Shown piece after piece: positions 51,797-59,915 of a stretch of DNA of 64,000 bases (positions are counted from its first letter, which is position 1; each line of letters begins with the position of its first letter). The notes under the pieces were generated by a model. The model did not search any database, was not told the DNA's origin, and saw only the letters and a list, made by a program, of their open reading frames with translations. The translations under genes and the position numbers were made by a program. The stretch lies in the NCBI GenBank assembly GCA_003132665.1, contig PKYN01000002.1, positions 1 through 64,000 on the forward strand, read 5' to 3'. Origin of the DNA: Actinomycetota bacterium. GTDB lineage: Bacteria > Actinomycetota > Thermoleophilia > Gaiellales > Gaiellaceae.

Positions 51797-54565
51797 TTAC
51801 TTCGCCGGCGCCTCGTGGAGGTAGGTCACTCGCTCCTCTGGAGTCAGGCTGCGCCCGACGCGCGCCTGCGCGAGCTTGATCACGCTGTCGAGTGAGCCGC
51901 AGACGGCACAAGCCGAGACCTGCACCGTGCCGTCCGCACCGGCGCTCGCGATCAACTTCCCGTCTGGGCTGTAAGCAACCCCGAAGACGGGTTGGGACGC
52001 GGTGTCGCCCTCGAGTCCGCGGAGCACCGCCCACAGGCTCCCGGATTCCCAGTCCCAAACTCGCACAGTGCCGTCTGCGCCGGCGCTTGCGATCAGTCGC
52101 CCGTCCGGGCTGAAGGCAACGCCGTAGACGTCACCTCGATGCCCGGACAAGACGATCAGCGCGGCGCTCTTGGCCCAGTCCCAGACGCGAATCGTTCCAT
52201 CCTGACCCGCGCTCGCGATCAACTTCCCGTCTGAGCTGAAGACGACGTCATAGGCGATGCCCCGGTTCCCGCGCAGCGTCACCCGCGTGCGCCCGCTCGC
52301 CCAGTCCCAAACACGAATCGCTCCGTCAGCTCCCGCGCTCGCGAGCAAGCGCCCGTCCGGGCTGAAGGCAACGCTCTCAACATCACCCTTGCCCCCGTGC
52401 AGACTCGTTATCTGGCGCATTTTCAACCTGTCCCAGACTCTCGCCGTGCCGGAGATCATGTCCCCGATCGCAACCAGTTTCCCGTTCGGGCTGAAGGCGA
52501 CGCTCTTGGGCGGATAGGTATCTCCCGCCGCCGCAAGGGCTGTCGCTACGAGCGTTTGCACGTTGCCTCGAGCCCAGTTCCAAATTCGCAGGTCTTGCGT
52601 GTCGGCAACCGCTACGAGTTGCCCGTCCGGGCTGAAGGCCGCGTCTGAGGAATATGCATTCTTTCCGGGCAGTGCCGCTCGCTGACTTCCCTTGGCCCAG
52701 TTCCAGATCCGAACCGTGCCGTCGGTTTCGTTTGAGTTCATGACCAGTCGCCCATCCGGGCTGAAAGAAACACTGGTGGCGCCACCTATCGCCTTCCCGG
52801 TCAGAACCGCTCGCGCCCTCCCCAGGTTCCAATCCCATACCCGAACCGTGCCATCGTCCCCGGCACTGGCGACCAGCTGCCCGCTGGGACTGAAGGCGAC
52901 ATCTTCGACCAGTCCCTGGTGCCCGCGCAAAACTGCAAGCGAGACTCCCTTCGCCCAGTCGAGCAGCTGCACCGTCCCGTCGTAGCCCGTACTTGCGATC
53001 ACCCGTCCGTCGGGGCTGAAGGCTATTCCGCCGCCGACGGATTGAGGGTAAGTCGTGACCACTCTCTGCACTTTGTTCTGGGCCCAATCCCAGACGCGGA
53101 TCTCTTGCGGGTCGGCGACCGCAAGGAGTTGCCCGTTCGAACTGAAGGCAACGCCAGAAACGGGGTTCGCGCTCGTAACGCCCGGAATGGGCGAGCTATG
53201 AAAAACTGCCCGCGCCTTACCCGTCGCCCAGTCCCAGATCCGCGCAGTGCCGTCATCGCCGGCGCTCGCCACCTCGTTTCCGTTCGGACTGAAAGCGACG
53301 TCGCGGATATAGCCTTTGTGCCCGCGGAGCTCCGCCTTCTTCACGCCTGCGGACCAGTCCCAAACGCGCACCACACCGTCCTGGCCGCCACTCGCAATCA
53401 GACGACCGTCGGGGCTGAAGGCAACATCCTGGAGGAGGCCATTGTTAGCGCCCAACAGCGCCCGCGACTTGCCCGTCGCCCAGTCCCAGATACCGACAGT
53501 TCCGTCAACGTCGGCCGTGGCGAGCAATCGTCCATTCGGGCTGAAAGCGACGCCGAAGACTGCGTCTCGACTCACCTGAACAACTGTCCGCTGCTTTCGC
53601 TCCGCGACGTCCCAGATTCGCACCGTCCCATCGTCGCCGGCGCTCGCGATCACCTTGCCATCCGGGCTGAACGCGACGTCTTCGACCTTGCCTCGGTGCC
53701 CGCGCAAGACCGCCGGGGCAACCGATGCCAGAACAGCTTGGCGAAGAACCGCGCTGGCTTGCTCCGTGTGCGCCTTACGCGTTGCCTCCAACCCGAGCAG
53801 CAAGCTCAGCTGGGGATCGGCGCTGAGCTGCGCCTGGGCATATGAGGCCAGCTCGCGAGAGGCGGCGGTTCGCTGGCGCTCGACCGCGCTGTTGCGCTGG
53901 ACCATCGCCACGAGCCCGAGTGCTATCGCCACAGCGAGCCCACACCCCACCGCCGCGAGCACCGTCCTGGTACGCCGGCTCGACGACTTTCGGCTGGCCA
54001 GGATGTACTCCAACTGAAGCGCGGCCGGGCTCGGCTCCTTGCCGGCGGCCTGGGCCTGCCACGTCTCGGCCTCGCTCAGGTCGCGGCCGCGGAGCAGGTA
54101 ACTGCGATCACGGTTCTTGTTCTCCCACTCGCGGGCTCTGACGAGCAGGCGCGTGTGTGCGCGGACCCAGTCGAGGTCGGTCCTAACCGCCTCCACGAGC
54201 CTATCGAAAGCTTGCTGATACTCGTTTTGCTCGCGGCAGAAGATCCAGTTGATCGAGGCGACCTCAGGCGGCAGCACCGCTGGGTCGACGTCGTTCAGGA
54301 CGATCGGGATCAGGCGTTTGTGATGCTCGATCGCATGGGCGACCTCGCTACTGCAGACCTCCGAGTCGACAGAGGTTGGGCTGACCAGGAACACGAAAGC
54401 ATCGGCGGCCTCGATCGCCTGGTAGACCTCGGCCAGCCAGTCCGCGCTCGGAGGAATATCCTGCCAGTCGATCCACGTCTCCAGATCGCGAGCGTTGAGC
54501 TCTTGGTGCAGGATCCGGGCGAAGGCGATGTCTTTGCGCGAGTAAGAGACGAAGATGTCTGCCAA
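51797..54565 (-). CDS. TIR / transmembrane / WD40 (14 repeats) protein
   Basis: 922 aa. The TIR domain (1-140) starts ADIFVSYSRKDIAFARILHQ. Its candidate catalytic glutamate is Glu74 in VCSSEVAHAI, the position used by TIR NADases. A linker leads to one membrane span (about 201-223, VLAAVGCGLAVAIALGLVAM). Then come an Arg/Gln helix (ASRELASYAQAQLSADPQLS) and 14 WD40 repeats (about 287-890), such as DVAFSPDGKVIASAGDDGTV, enough for two seven-bladed propellers. No P-loop lies between TIR and WD40, unlike STAND proteins. The start is TTG behind GGGAGG. A membrane-anchored sensor-effector making or consuming an NAD-derived signal is inferred. Confidence 0.85.
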   Translation of the reverse strand: MADIFVSYSRKDIAFARILHQELNARDLETWIDWQDIPPSADWLAEVYQAIEAADAFVFLVSPTSVDSEVCSSEVAHAIEHHKRLIPIVLNDVDPAVLPPEVASINWIFCREQNEYQQAFDRLVEAVRTDLDWVRAHTRLLVRAREWENKNRDRSYLLRGRDLSEAETWQAQAAGKEPSPAALQLEYILASRKSSSRRTRTVLAAVGCGLAVAIALGLVAMVQRNSAVERQRTAASRELASYAQAQLSADPQLSLLLGLEATRKAHTEQASAVLRQAVLASVAPAVLRGHRGKVEDVAFSPDGKVIASAGDDGTVRIWDVAERKQRTVVQVSRDAVFGVAFSPNGRLLATADVDGTVGIWDWATGKSRALLGANNGLLQDVAFSPDGRLIASGGQDGVVRVWDWSAGVKKAELRGHKGYIRDVAFSPNGNEVASAGDDGTARIWDWATGKARAVFHSSPIPGVTSANPVSGVAFSSNGQLLAVADPQEIRVWDWAQNKVQRVVTTYPQSVGGGIAFSPDGRVIASTGYDGTVQLLDWAKGVSLAVLRGHQGLVEDVAFSPSGQLVASAGDDGTVRVWDWNLGRARAVLTGKAIGGATSVSFSPDGRLVMNSNETDGTVRIWNWAKGSQRAALPGKNAYSSDAAFSPDGQLVAVADTQDLRIWNWARGNVQTLVATALAAAGDTYPPKSVAFSPNGKLVAIGDMISGTARVWDRLKMRQITSLHGGKGDVESVAFSPDGRLLASAGADGAIRVWDWASGRTRVTLRGNRGIAYDVVFSSDGKLIASAGQDGTIRVWDWAKSAALIVLSGHRGDVYGVAFSPDGRLIASAGADGTVRVWDWESGSLWAVLRGLEGDTASQPVFGVAYSPDGKLIASAGADGTVQVSACAVCGSLDSVIKLAQARVGRSLTPEERVTYLHEAPAK

Positions 54566-54600
54566 GGCTTTTTCTCACCCTCCCACGATGCTTGTGGATG

Positions 54601-54615
54601 GTCGAGATTCTCGAC
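54601..54615. promoter_or_regulatory. Palindrome upstream of the TIR-WD40 gene
   Basis: GTCGAGATTCTCGAC, 7-bp arms around one base, 36 bp before the TTG start. A possible repressor site; no clear -10 box was seen. Confidence 0.35.
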
Positions 54616-54972
54616 GCGAGCCGCCACTCCCCTTCACCCGTGCCCAGCGCGGGTGCTCACCCTTAGCGGTTTTATGCTCAAACGTGGTAGCCCTCGCTGT
54701 TCGGCCTGCTGCTCGAGCTGCATTGGAGCGCTATCTTCATCTCACACCTCACTGGCGTTAGCGAGAGCCTACTCCTCCGTCCCACTCGTCAAACAAGCCG
54801 CGAGCGAGCATTTTTGAAGCACCTCTCGCCTAGATACCGAGTCGGTGAATGCCGAGATCAAACCGGTGGTCGTCCAGTTCACACCCCCGTGGCGAGCACG
54901 TAGTCTTCGGCCACTCGAATACGAGCATCGTCGAGGTACTTTGCGGCTTCGTTGAAGTGCCCCGGATATTGG
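54616..54972. other. Intergenic stretch upstream of the TIR operon
   Basis: No supported gene. On the minus strand from about 54990 to a stop at 54879 the frame GHFNEAAKYLDDARIRVAED has a helical HEPN-like look but no start or partner, perhaps a 3' remnant. Confidence 0.3.
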
Positions 54973-55057
54973 GCAGTGGCTGATACAAACCTTGAGGCCG
55001 CGCTCAGGGGTTCGTACGTCGCACGTTAGGTCATCCTAAGCGGAGCACGTTCGAACC
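54973..55057 (+). pseudogene. Truncated N-terminal copy of the HARE-HTH gene
   Basis: About 85 percent identical (13 mismatches in 85 by hand) to 47627-47711. Read in frame it gives AVADTNLEAALRGSYVAR, then TAG, then VILSGARSN, and ends 3 bp before the tRNA-Ala 3' end. The winged-helix part is absent. Confidence 0.75.
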
Positions 55058-55060
55058 GTA

Positions 55061-55133
55061 TGGAGCTAGTCAGATTCGAACTGACGACCTCCTGGGTGCG
55101 ATCCAGGCGCTCTCCCAACTGAGCTATAGCCCC
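55061..55133 (-). tRNA. tRNA-Ala (CGC)
   Basis: The cloverleaf folds: acceptor GGGGCTA/TAGCTCC with the alanine-specific G3-U70 pair, D-arm GCTCAGTTGGGAGAGC, anticodon loop ATCGCAC (anticodon CGC), T-arm GTCAGTTCGAATCTGAC. CCA is not encoded. The 3' end faces the broken HARE-gene copy, as at an integration site. Confidence 0.95.
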
Positions 55134-55356
55134 GCGAAGCCAACAGTCTAGCGCCAGCAAACGCCCACCTTCCCTTCACAACCCGTCCATACTCAGACGC
55201 CGCCGCAGCCGACATGCGCGGCTGCGGCTCACAAAACGCCATCCCCCGGCTTCTCCGCTCCGAACACTGACCACACCCAAGGCTAGCCCGCCCCGCTCGT
55301 AGGAGCAGACGAGGCACACGCGCCGCAGGCGCGCTGACTCGTACACACAGGTAATA

Positions 55357-55399
55357 CGGCAAAAAGTCTCAGCCGGCTTCGCCGGCCGACTTTTTGCCG
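55357..55399 (-). terminator. Nested hairpin overlapping the 3' end of the LacI-like gene
   Basis: Outer arms CGGCAAAAAGTC and GACTTTTTGCCG pair perfectly over 12 bp; inside is GCCGGC-TTC-GCCGGC. The stem includes the last codons of the gene and gives a T5 run on both strands. Confidence 0.65.
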
Positions 55400-56340
55400 G
55401 ACGATTCGCGCACGATCAGCTCGACCGGCACGATCAGCTCGACCGGATTGGCGGAGGGGTCGACGATCATGCGCAGCACGCCTTCGGCCGCCGCGATCCC
55501 TTGCGCCGGCGCGTCCTGGCGCACGGTGGTGAGCTGCGGCGATACGAGCGTCGCATAGGGATAGTCGTCGTAGCCGACGATGGCGATGTCGTCGGGGACG
55601 CGCAGGCCGGCTCGCTCGATTGCGGCCATGGCGCCGATGGCCATCACGTCGCTGGCGGCGAAGACGGCATCAGGGGGCTCGTCCAGGGCGAGCAGCTTCT
55701 CCATCGCCTTGACGCCGTCGTGAAGGAAGAAGTCCGCCTCCTCGATGTAGTCCTGCCTGGCGCGGAAGCCGACCTCCTCGAGCCCGATGCGATAGCCGAG
55801 CAGGCGCTCTCCGCCAACCGAATGGGACAGTGGAGCGTGGATCGTCGCGATCCGCCGCCTGCCGACCGCGTGCAGGTGACGCACGGCTTCGAGCGCTCCG
55901 CCGACGTTGTCGGAAGAGACATGGCCAAGCCGGGGAGCGAGACCGACGTCATCGACGCCGACGCAGGGAATCCCTGCCTTGAGCAGCCTCGAAATCCGCG
56001 CATCGTCGGTGGTGAAACCGTGCAGGATGACGCCGCGGACACCGCTGTCGTGGCAGCGGCGAAGGTAGGCATCCGGGTCGGGATCGATGGTCGTGAACAG
56101 GAGCAGATCGCAACCGCTGGCGCGCAGGCGCGACTTGATGCCCTCGAGCAGCCCGAGGAAGATCGGATGCGGGCTGTCCATGTACTCCCAGGTGATGGTC
56201 GCCACACCGATCACCGGCGGCGTGGTGGCCTCGGTTCGCATCTTTTCCGCCGCCAGCGCGTCGGCCTGCTCGCGAAAGAGCTCGCGCTCTCTCGTCTCCT
56301 CCTCGATTGCAGCGAGAATCTCGGTTGCCGATTGGCTCAT
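55369..56340 (-). CDS. LacI-type periplasmic-binding-fold sensor without a recognisable HTH
   Basis: 323 aa from ATG 56340 (an in-frame start 17 codons upstream is possible). Residues 52-310 are the LacI/Peripla_BP_3 effector domain: VIGVATITWEYMDSPHPIFL, VHSSDNVGGALEAVRHL-like HVSSDNVGGALEAVRHLHAV, DDIAIVGYDDYPYATLVSPQ, LTTVRQDAPAQGI. The first 50 residues are a charged helix (EILAAIEEETRERELFREQA) in place of the usual DNA-binding domain and hinge. It may act with a partner, or the HTH may have been lost. Confidence 0.7.
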   Translation of the reverse strand: MSQSATEILAAIEEETRERELFREQADALAAEKMRTEATTPPVIGVATITWEYMDSPHPIFLGLLEGIKSRLRASGCDLLLFTTIDPDPDAYLRRCHDSGVRGVILHGFTTDDARISRLLKAGIPCVGVDDVGLAPRLGHVSSDNVGGALEAVRHLHAVGRRRIATIHAPLSHSVGGERLLGYRIGLEEVGFRARQDYIEEADFFLHDGVKAMEKLLALDEPPDAVFAASDVMAIGAMAAIERAGLRVPDDIAIVGYDDYPYATLVSPQLTTVRQDAPAQGIAAAEGVLRMIVDPSANPVELIVPVELIVRESSGKKSAGEAG

Positions 56341-56474
56341 AGGTACGAAATCGACCGTATTCGAAGGGTTTTGACCGTAGACCGGCGCCACAGAAGCCGC
56401 ATCTCTCTCATCCTAGAGCCGTTCGAGGTCGAGTCGTCATCCGAACTGACGCGCGCAAGGTCACCGAAAGGGAG

Positions 56475-57161
56475 CTAGTGCCCTCGCTCCACCCGCGAGC
56501 CGCCGACGATCTGATCGCTGCCGTCTTCGAAACGCACCCAGGCCTTGAATCCGCCGTCGTAGTCGCGCGCCCAGAGGACGAGCCGCCCGTCGCGGCCGTC
56601 GAGGAGGCAGCGCTCGTCGCCCTCGCGATCGAGATCGCGCCAGATGCGGACGAACGGGTTGTTCTCCCACTCTTCGCCCACACTGGTCTCTTCGCTGTGC
56701 CCGGGCAGAACGCGCGTCGCGGCGGGCAGCGCAAGCAGTACGTCCATGATCGAGTGACGCAGATCGGCGAAGCTCGAGCCCGAGCCGCCGACCGAGCCGG
56801 CAAAGAGGGTGTCGCCGCTGAAACAGGCTTCGCCGTTGATGACGAAGGAGAGCGAATCCGGGCTGTGCCCGGGCGTCAGCAGCGTCTCGATCGCGAGAGC
56901 GCCGGTCTGGAGCGGATCGCCCGCTCGCTCGATCAGCTCAAGGCCGAAGCGGCGCCGGAGCGACTCGTTGCCGGCCGTGTGATCGGCGTGCCCGTGTGTC
57001 ACCAGCAGGTGCGTCGGCGTCAGCTCGTGCGCCTCGACCGCCTGCAAGAGCGGCTCGAGCGGGGCGCCGCTGTCGACGAAAACCGCCGCGCCGCCGGGCC
57101 GATCGCCGACCAGATAGGCGTTCGAGAGCCAGCCCGGATGCATGCTCCGCTCGATGATCAC
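56475..57161 (-). CDS. Metallo-beta-lactamase-fold hydrolase (glyoxalase II-like)
   Basis: 228 aa. Metal motif THGHADHTAG, then LLTPGHSPDSLSFVI and CFSGDTLFAGSVGGS, and VLPGHSEETSVGEEW. These match the hydroxyacylglutathione-hydrolase-like group. The C-terminal 45 residues (WARDYDGGFKAWVRFEDGSD) are a small extra domain. GTG 57161 is chosen because TAGCCT lies 7 nt before it. Divergent from the HAD gene with only 22 bp between. Confidence 0.85.
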   Translation of the reverse strand: MIIERSMHPGWLSNAYLVGDRPGGAAVFVDSGAPLEPLLQAVEAHELTPTHLLVTHGHADHTAGNESLRRRFGLELIERAGDPLQTGALAIETLLTPGHSPDSLSFVINGEACFSGDTLFAGSVGGSGSSFADLRHSIMDVLLALPAATRVLPGHSEETSVGEEWENNPFVRIWRDLDREGDERCLLDGRDGRLVLWARDYDGGFKAWVRFEDGSDQIVGGSRVERGH

Positions 57162-57166
57162 CTCAT

Positions 57167-57175
57167 CTAGGCTAG
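57167..57175. promoter_or_regulatory. Shared palindromic -10 for two divergent genes
   Basis: CTAGGCTAG reads TAGGCT on the plus strand (10 nt before ATG 57184) and TAGCCT on the minus strand (7 nt before GTG 57161). One 9-bp element could serve both promoters. Confidence 0.5.
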
Positions 57176-57183
57176 TTGATCTG

Positions 57184-58017
57184 ATGCCCGGCACCCTCGC
57201 TCTTCCCGACGGTTTTCCACGCCGCGTCAAGGCGATCGCCTCCGACCTCGACCGCACGCTGATCGGCGAGGACTACGAGCTACACGAGCGCACCGCCGCC
57301 GCAATCGCGGCCGCACGGGCGGCGGGAATCCATTTCGTGGTCGTGACGGGACGCATGTTCCGCTCGGTGCGCCCCTACCTCGAGTCGGCCGCAATCGACG
57401 ATCTGGTCGTCTGCTACCAGGGCGCGGTCGTCGCCGATCCCGTGAGCGGGCGCTTCCTCAGCCACGTCGCGATCCCGCTGGAGCTCGCGCGCGAGGCGAT
57501 CGCGGCCGTCGAGCGGGAGGGGTTCTCGCTCAACTGCTACGTCGACGACAACCTCTACGTGGCGACGATGACGCCCGAGGCCCAAAGTTACGCCGAGCAC
57601 CAGCGCATCCCGCTCGATGCGGTCGGCGACCTGCTCGAGTGGCTGGCGAGCCCGCCCACGAAACTGGTCGCGATCGGAGATCCGAAGGAGCTGGACGGGC
57701 TCGCCGAGCGCTTGCGCGAGCAGTTCGGCGGGCGACTGTACATCTCCAAGTCGCTTCCCTTCTTCCTCGAGCTGGCCAGTCCGGAGGTGTCGAAAGGCGC
57801 CGGGCTCGGCTTCGTCGCCGAGCGGCTCGGCTTCAGCGCCGCCGAGACCGTGGCCTTCGGCGACGGCGAGAACGACATCGAGCTGCTCGACTGGGCCGGC
57901 TACTCGGTCGCGGTCTCGAACGCGCAGGCCGAGGTGCTGGCGCGCGCCGACTTCGTCTGCCCGCCGGTGCAGGAAGAGGGCGTCGCGCAGGTGATCGAGG
58001 CCATGCTCGCGGAGTAG
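57184..58017 (+). CDS. HAD-superfamily Cof-type phosphatase
   Basis: 277 aa. Motif I is SDLDRTLIGED (nucleophile Asp), motif II VVVTGRMF, the Lys motif SKGAGLGFVAERLG and motif IV FGDGENDIELLDWAG. The C2 cap (SLNCYVDDNLYVATMTPEAQ) marks the Cof group, which dephosphorylates sugar phosphates, FMN or similar. ATG 57184 is the first start after the promoter. Confidence 0.88.
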   Translation: MPGTLALPDGFPRRVKAIASDLDRTLIGEDYELHERTAAAIAAARAAGIHFVVVTGRMFRSVRPYLESAAIDDLVVCYQGAVVADPVSGRFLSHVAIPLELAREAIAAVEREGFSLNCYVDDNLYVATMTPEAQSYAEHQRIPLDAVGDLLEWLASPPTKLVAIGDPKELDGLAERLREQFGGRLYISKSLPFFLELASPEVSKGAGLGFVAERLGFSAAETVAFGDGENDIELLDWAGYSVAVSNAQAEVLARADFVCPPVQEEGVAQVIEAMLAE

Positions 58018-58052
58018 TCGCCTCCGGGCTTCCGCCACGATCCTCCGCCCCG

Positions 58053-58058
58053 TAGACT
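58053..58058 (+). promoter_or_regulatory. Leaderless-type -10 box of serS
   Basis: TAGACT ends 7 nt before GTG 58066. Confidence 0.5.
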
Positions 58059-58065
58059 TGCAGCC

Positions 58066-59283
58066 GTGATCGACCTCAAAGCCGCTCGCTCCGATCCGGA
58101 TGGTCTCCGCGCCGCGCTCGCTCGCAAGGGCGGCGTCGAGGCGTTCGACAACCTGATGGAAGCCGACGCCCGCTGGTTGGAGCTCGTGCCTCGGGTGGAC
58201 GAGTTGCGCTCTCAAACCAAGCTCAAGGGAAAGCCGTCCCCCGAGCAGCTCGAGCAGCTGAGGGCGACCAAGATCAAGCTGCAGCGCCTCGAGGAGGAGC
58301 TGGCGGAAGCCGAGGCCGCCCGGGAGGCGGCGCTGGCGCTTGTTCCCAATCCGCCGCATCCCGACGTCCCAGACGGTGAGACCGACGAGGACGCTGTGGA
58401 GCTGAGGCGCGTCGGCGAGCCGCGCGCGATCGAGAATCCGCTCAGCCACCTCGAGCTCGGCCGCTTCGATATGGAGCGCGCCGCGAGACTGTCGGGCGCC
58501 CGTTTCGGCTACATCATCGGCGACACCGCCCTGCTGGCCCTGGCGCTTTTCCGCTACGCGCTCGACCTGCTGGGGAGCAAGGGCTTCCTGCCCGTGCTGC
58601 CGCCGGTGCTCGTGCGCGAGGAGGCAATGTTCGGCACCGGCTTCTTCCCCACCGACAAGGCCAACATCTACGAGGTCTCCTCCGACGGCCTCTATCTGAC
58701 CGGCACCTCGGAGGTGGCGCTCGCCGGCCTGCACATGAACGAGCTGCTCGAGCTGGACGAGCTGCCTCTGCGCTACGCCGGCTACTCGACCTGCTTCAGG
58801 CGCGAGGCGGGCGCGGCAGGCAAGGAGACGCACGGCATGTTCCGCGTGCACCAGTTCGACAAGGTCGAGATGTACGTCTACGCCCGGCCCGAAGACTCCT
58901 GGCAGGAGCACGAGCGCATGGTGGCGATCGAGGAGGAGATCCTGCAGGGACTGGAGCTTCCTTACCGTGCCGTGGATATCGCCGCGGGCGATCTCGGCGC
59001 CCCGGCGGCCAGGAAGATCGATCTCGAGGCCTGGCTGCCGAGCCAGGGCCGCTACCGCGAGGTCACGTCCTGCTCGAACACGACCGATTTCCAGGCCCGG
59101 CGCCTCAAGGTGAGATTCCGCGGCGAGCGCGGGACGGAGCCCGTTCATACGCTTAACGGCACCGCCGCGGTCGGACGCATGCTCTTGGCCGTGCTCGAGA
59201 ACGGACAGCAGGACGATGGGAGCGTCGTCGTTCCCGAGGCGCTCATCGCATTCGGAGCGCCACAGAAGTTCTCTCGCCGCTAA
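58066..59283 (+). CDS. serS: Seryl-tRNA synthetase
   Basis: 405 aa, class II synthetase charging tRNA-Ser. The N-terminal 100 residues form the tRNA-binding coiled coil (RLEEELAEAEAAREAALALV). Motif 2 is YSTCFRREAGAAGKETHGMF, motif 3 is LNGTAAVGRMLLAVLENGQQ, with TGTSEVALAG in between. Full length. A tRNA-Ser(UGA) gene lies 194 bp downstream, a fitting pairing. Confidence 0.97.
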   Translation: MIDLKAARSDPDGLRAALARKGGVEAFDNLMEADARWLELVPRVDELRSQTKLKGKPSPEQLEQLRATKIKLQRLEEELAEAEAAREAALALVPNPPHPDVPDGETDEDAVELRRVGEPRAIENPLSHLELGRFDMERAARLSGARFGYIIGDTALLALALFRYALDLLGSKGFLPVLPPVLVREEAMFGTGFFPTDKANIYEVSSDGLYLTGTSEVALAGLHMNELLELDELPLRYAGYSTCFRREAGAAGKETHGMFRVHQFDKVEMYVYARPEDSWQEHERMVAIEEEILQGLELPYRAVDIAAGDLGAPAARKIDLEAWLPSQGRYREVTSCSNTTDFQARRLKVRFRGERGTEPVHTLNGTAAVGRMLLAVLENGQQDDGSVVVPEALIAFGAPQKFSRR

Positions 59284-59445
59284 CCCGCCGATCTTTCGAA
59301 CACTCGCGGGAATCGGGCGCAGCGCACCAGACGCCCGTCCCGAGCACGCTTCGAACTCCACAAGACACAAGCGTCAGCCCGCTACGCTCCCTGAGAGCAG
59401 GAGTTGAGAAAGCGCCGCCAGGCGCGCTCGACTCTTCGTTGGTTC

Positions 59446-59473
59446 CCGGCGGAAATCGATAGATTTCCGCCGG
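59446..59473. repeat. 12-bp hairpin directly 5' of tRNA-Ser
   Basis: CCGGCGGAAATC, loop GATA, GATTTCCGCCGG; perfect arms, ending 4 bp before the tRNA. Terminator of serS or a processing signal. Confidence 0.7.
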
Positions 59474-59477
59474 CATA

Positions 59478-59564
59478 GGCGGGGTGCCGGAGCGGACGAA
59501 CGGGACGGTCTTGAAAACCGTTGGGGGTTCACGCCCCCCGTGGGTTCGAATCCCACCCCCGCCG
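59478..59564 (+). tRNA. tRNA-Ser (UGA)
   Basis: 87 nt with a long variable arm. Acceptor GGCGGGG/CCCCGCC, anticodon loop CTTGAAA (anticodon TGA), variable arm GGGGGTTCACGCCCCCC, T-arm GTGGGTTCGAATCCCAC. Discriminator G fits serine. CCA not encoded. Confidence 0.96.
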
Positions 59565-59569
59565 CTTAA

Positions 59570-59614
59570 CCAACGGAAGTCCGACTCCTTCGGAGGCTTG
59601 ACGACTTCCGTTGG
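59570..59614. repeat. 12-bp hairpin directly 3' of tRNA-Ser
   Basis: CCAACGGAAGTC and GACTTCCGTTGG enclose a loop that holds CTCC-TTC-GGAG. Starts 6 bp after the tRNA; no strong T-run follows. Confidence 0.7.
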
Positions 59615-59915
59615 TGGGACTTGAAGAAAAGCCTCAAAGCGACGTCAGCCAGATCGGGAGAGGATACGACCCCCGGAGGCAGAACAGGCAAGCGGACTCA
59701 TCGAATCGCGCGATTCAGACGGAGATCCGCCGAGAAGAGCGCACGGGTCCCTCATCCCCTCCAGCCGCTCGAGGAGCCTCACAAAGAGGTTCTTCGAGCC
59801 GCTCCCGGTTAGTGTCGTACCCTTCTCAGGGGTCAAGGATCCAGCGTGGAGTGCCGATTCGATCAATGCACAGCCATCGTTGAATCTCTCCCGCCAGCTC
59901 GAGGTGTAATGAATT
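59615..59915. other. Intergenic region without a gene
   Basis: About 300 bp before the secreted protein; I see no supported frame, motif or repeat. Confidence 0.4.

Noticed and set aside
52000-53700. Regular spacing of about 126 bp resembling a repeat array
   Set aside because: It is the coding periodicity of the WD40 repeats; there are no short identical repeats with unique spacers, so not CRISPR.
51797-54565. STAND/NACHT NTPase within the TIR-WD40 protein
   Set aside because: No Walker A motif between the TIR and WD40 parts; the middle is a linker, one membrane span and a helix.
57280-59370. A 696-codon open frame antisense to the HAD and serS genes
   Set aside because: It mirrors two certain genes and has no family pattern; long antisense frames are normal at this GC content.
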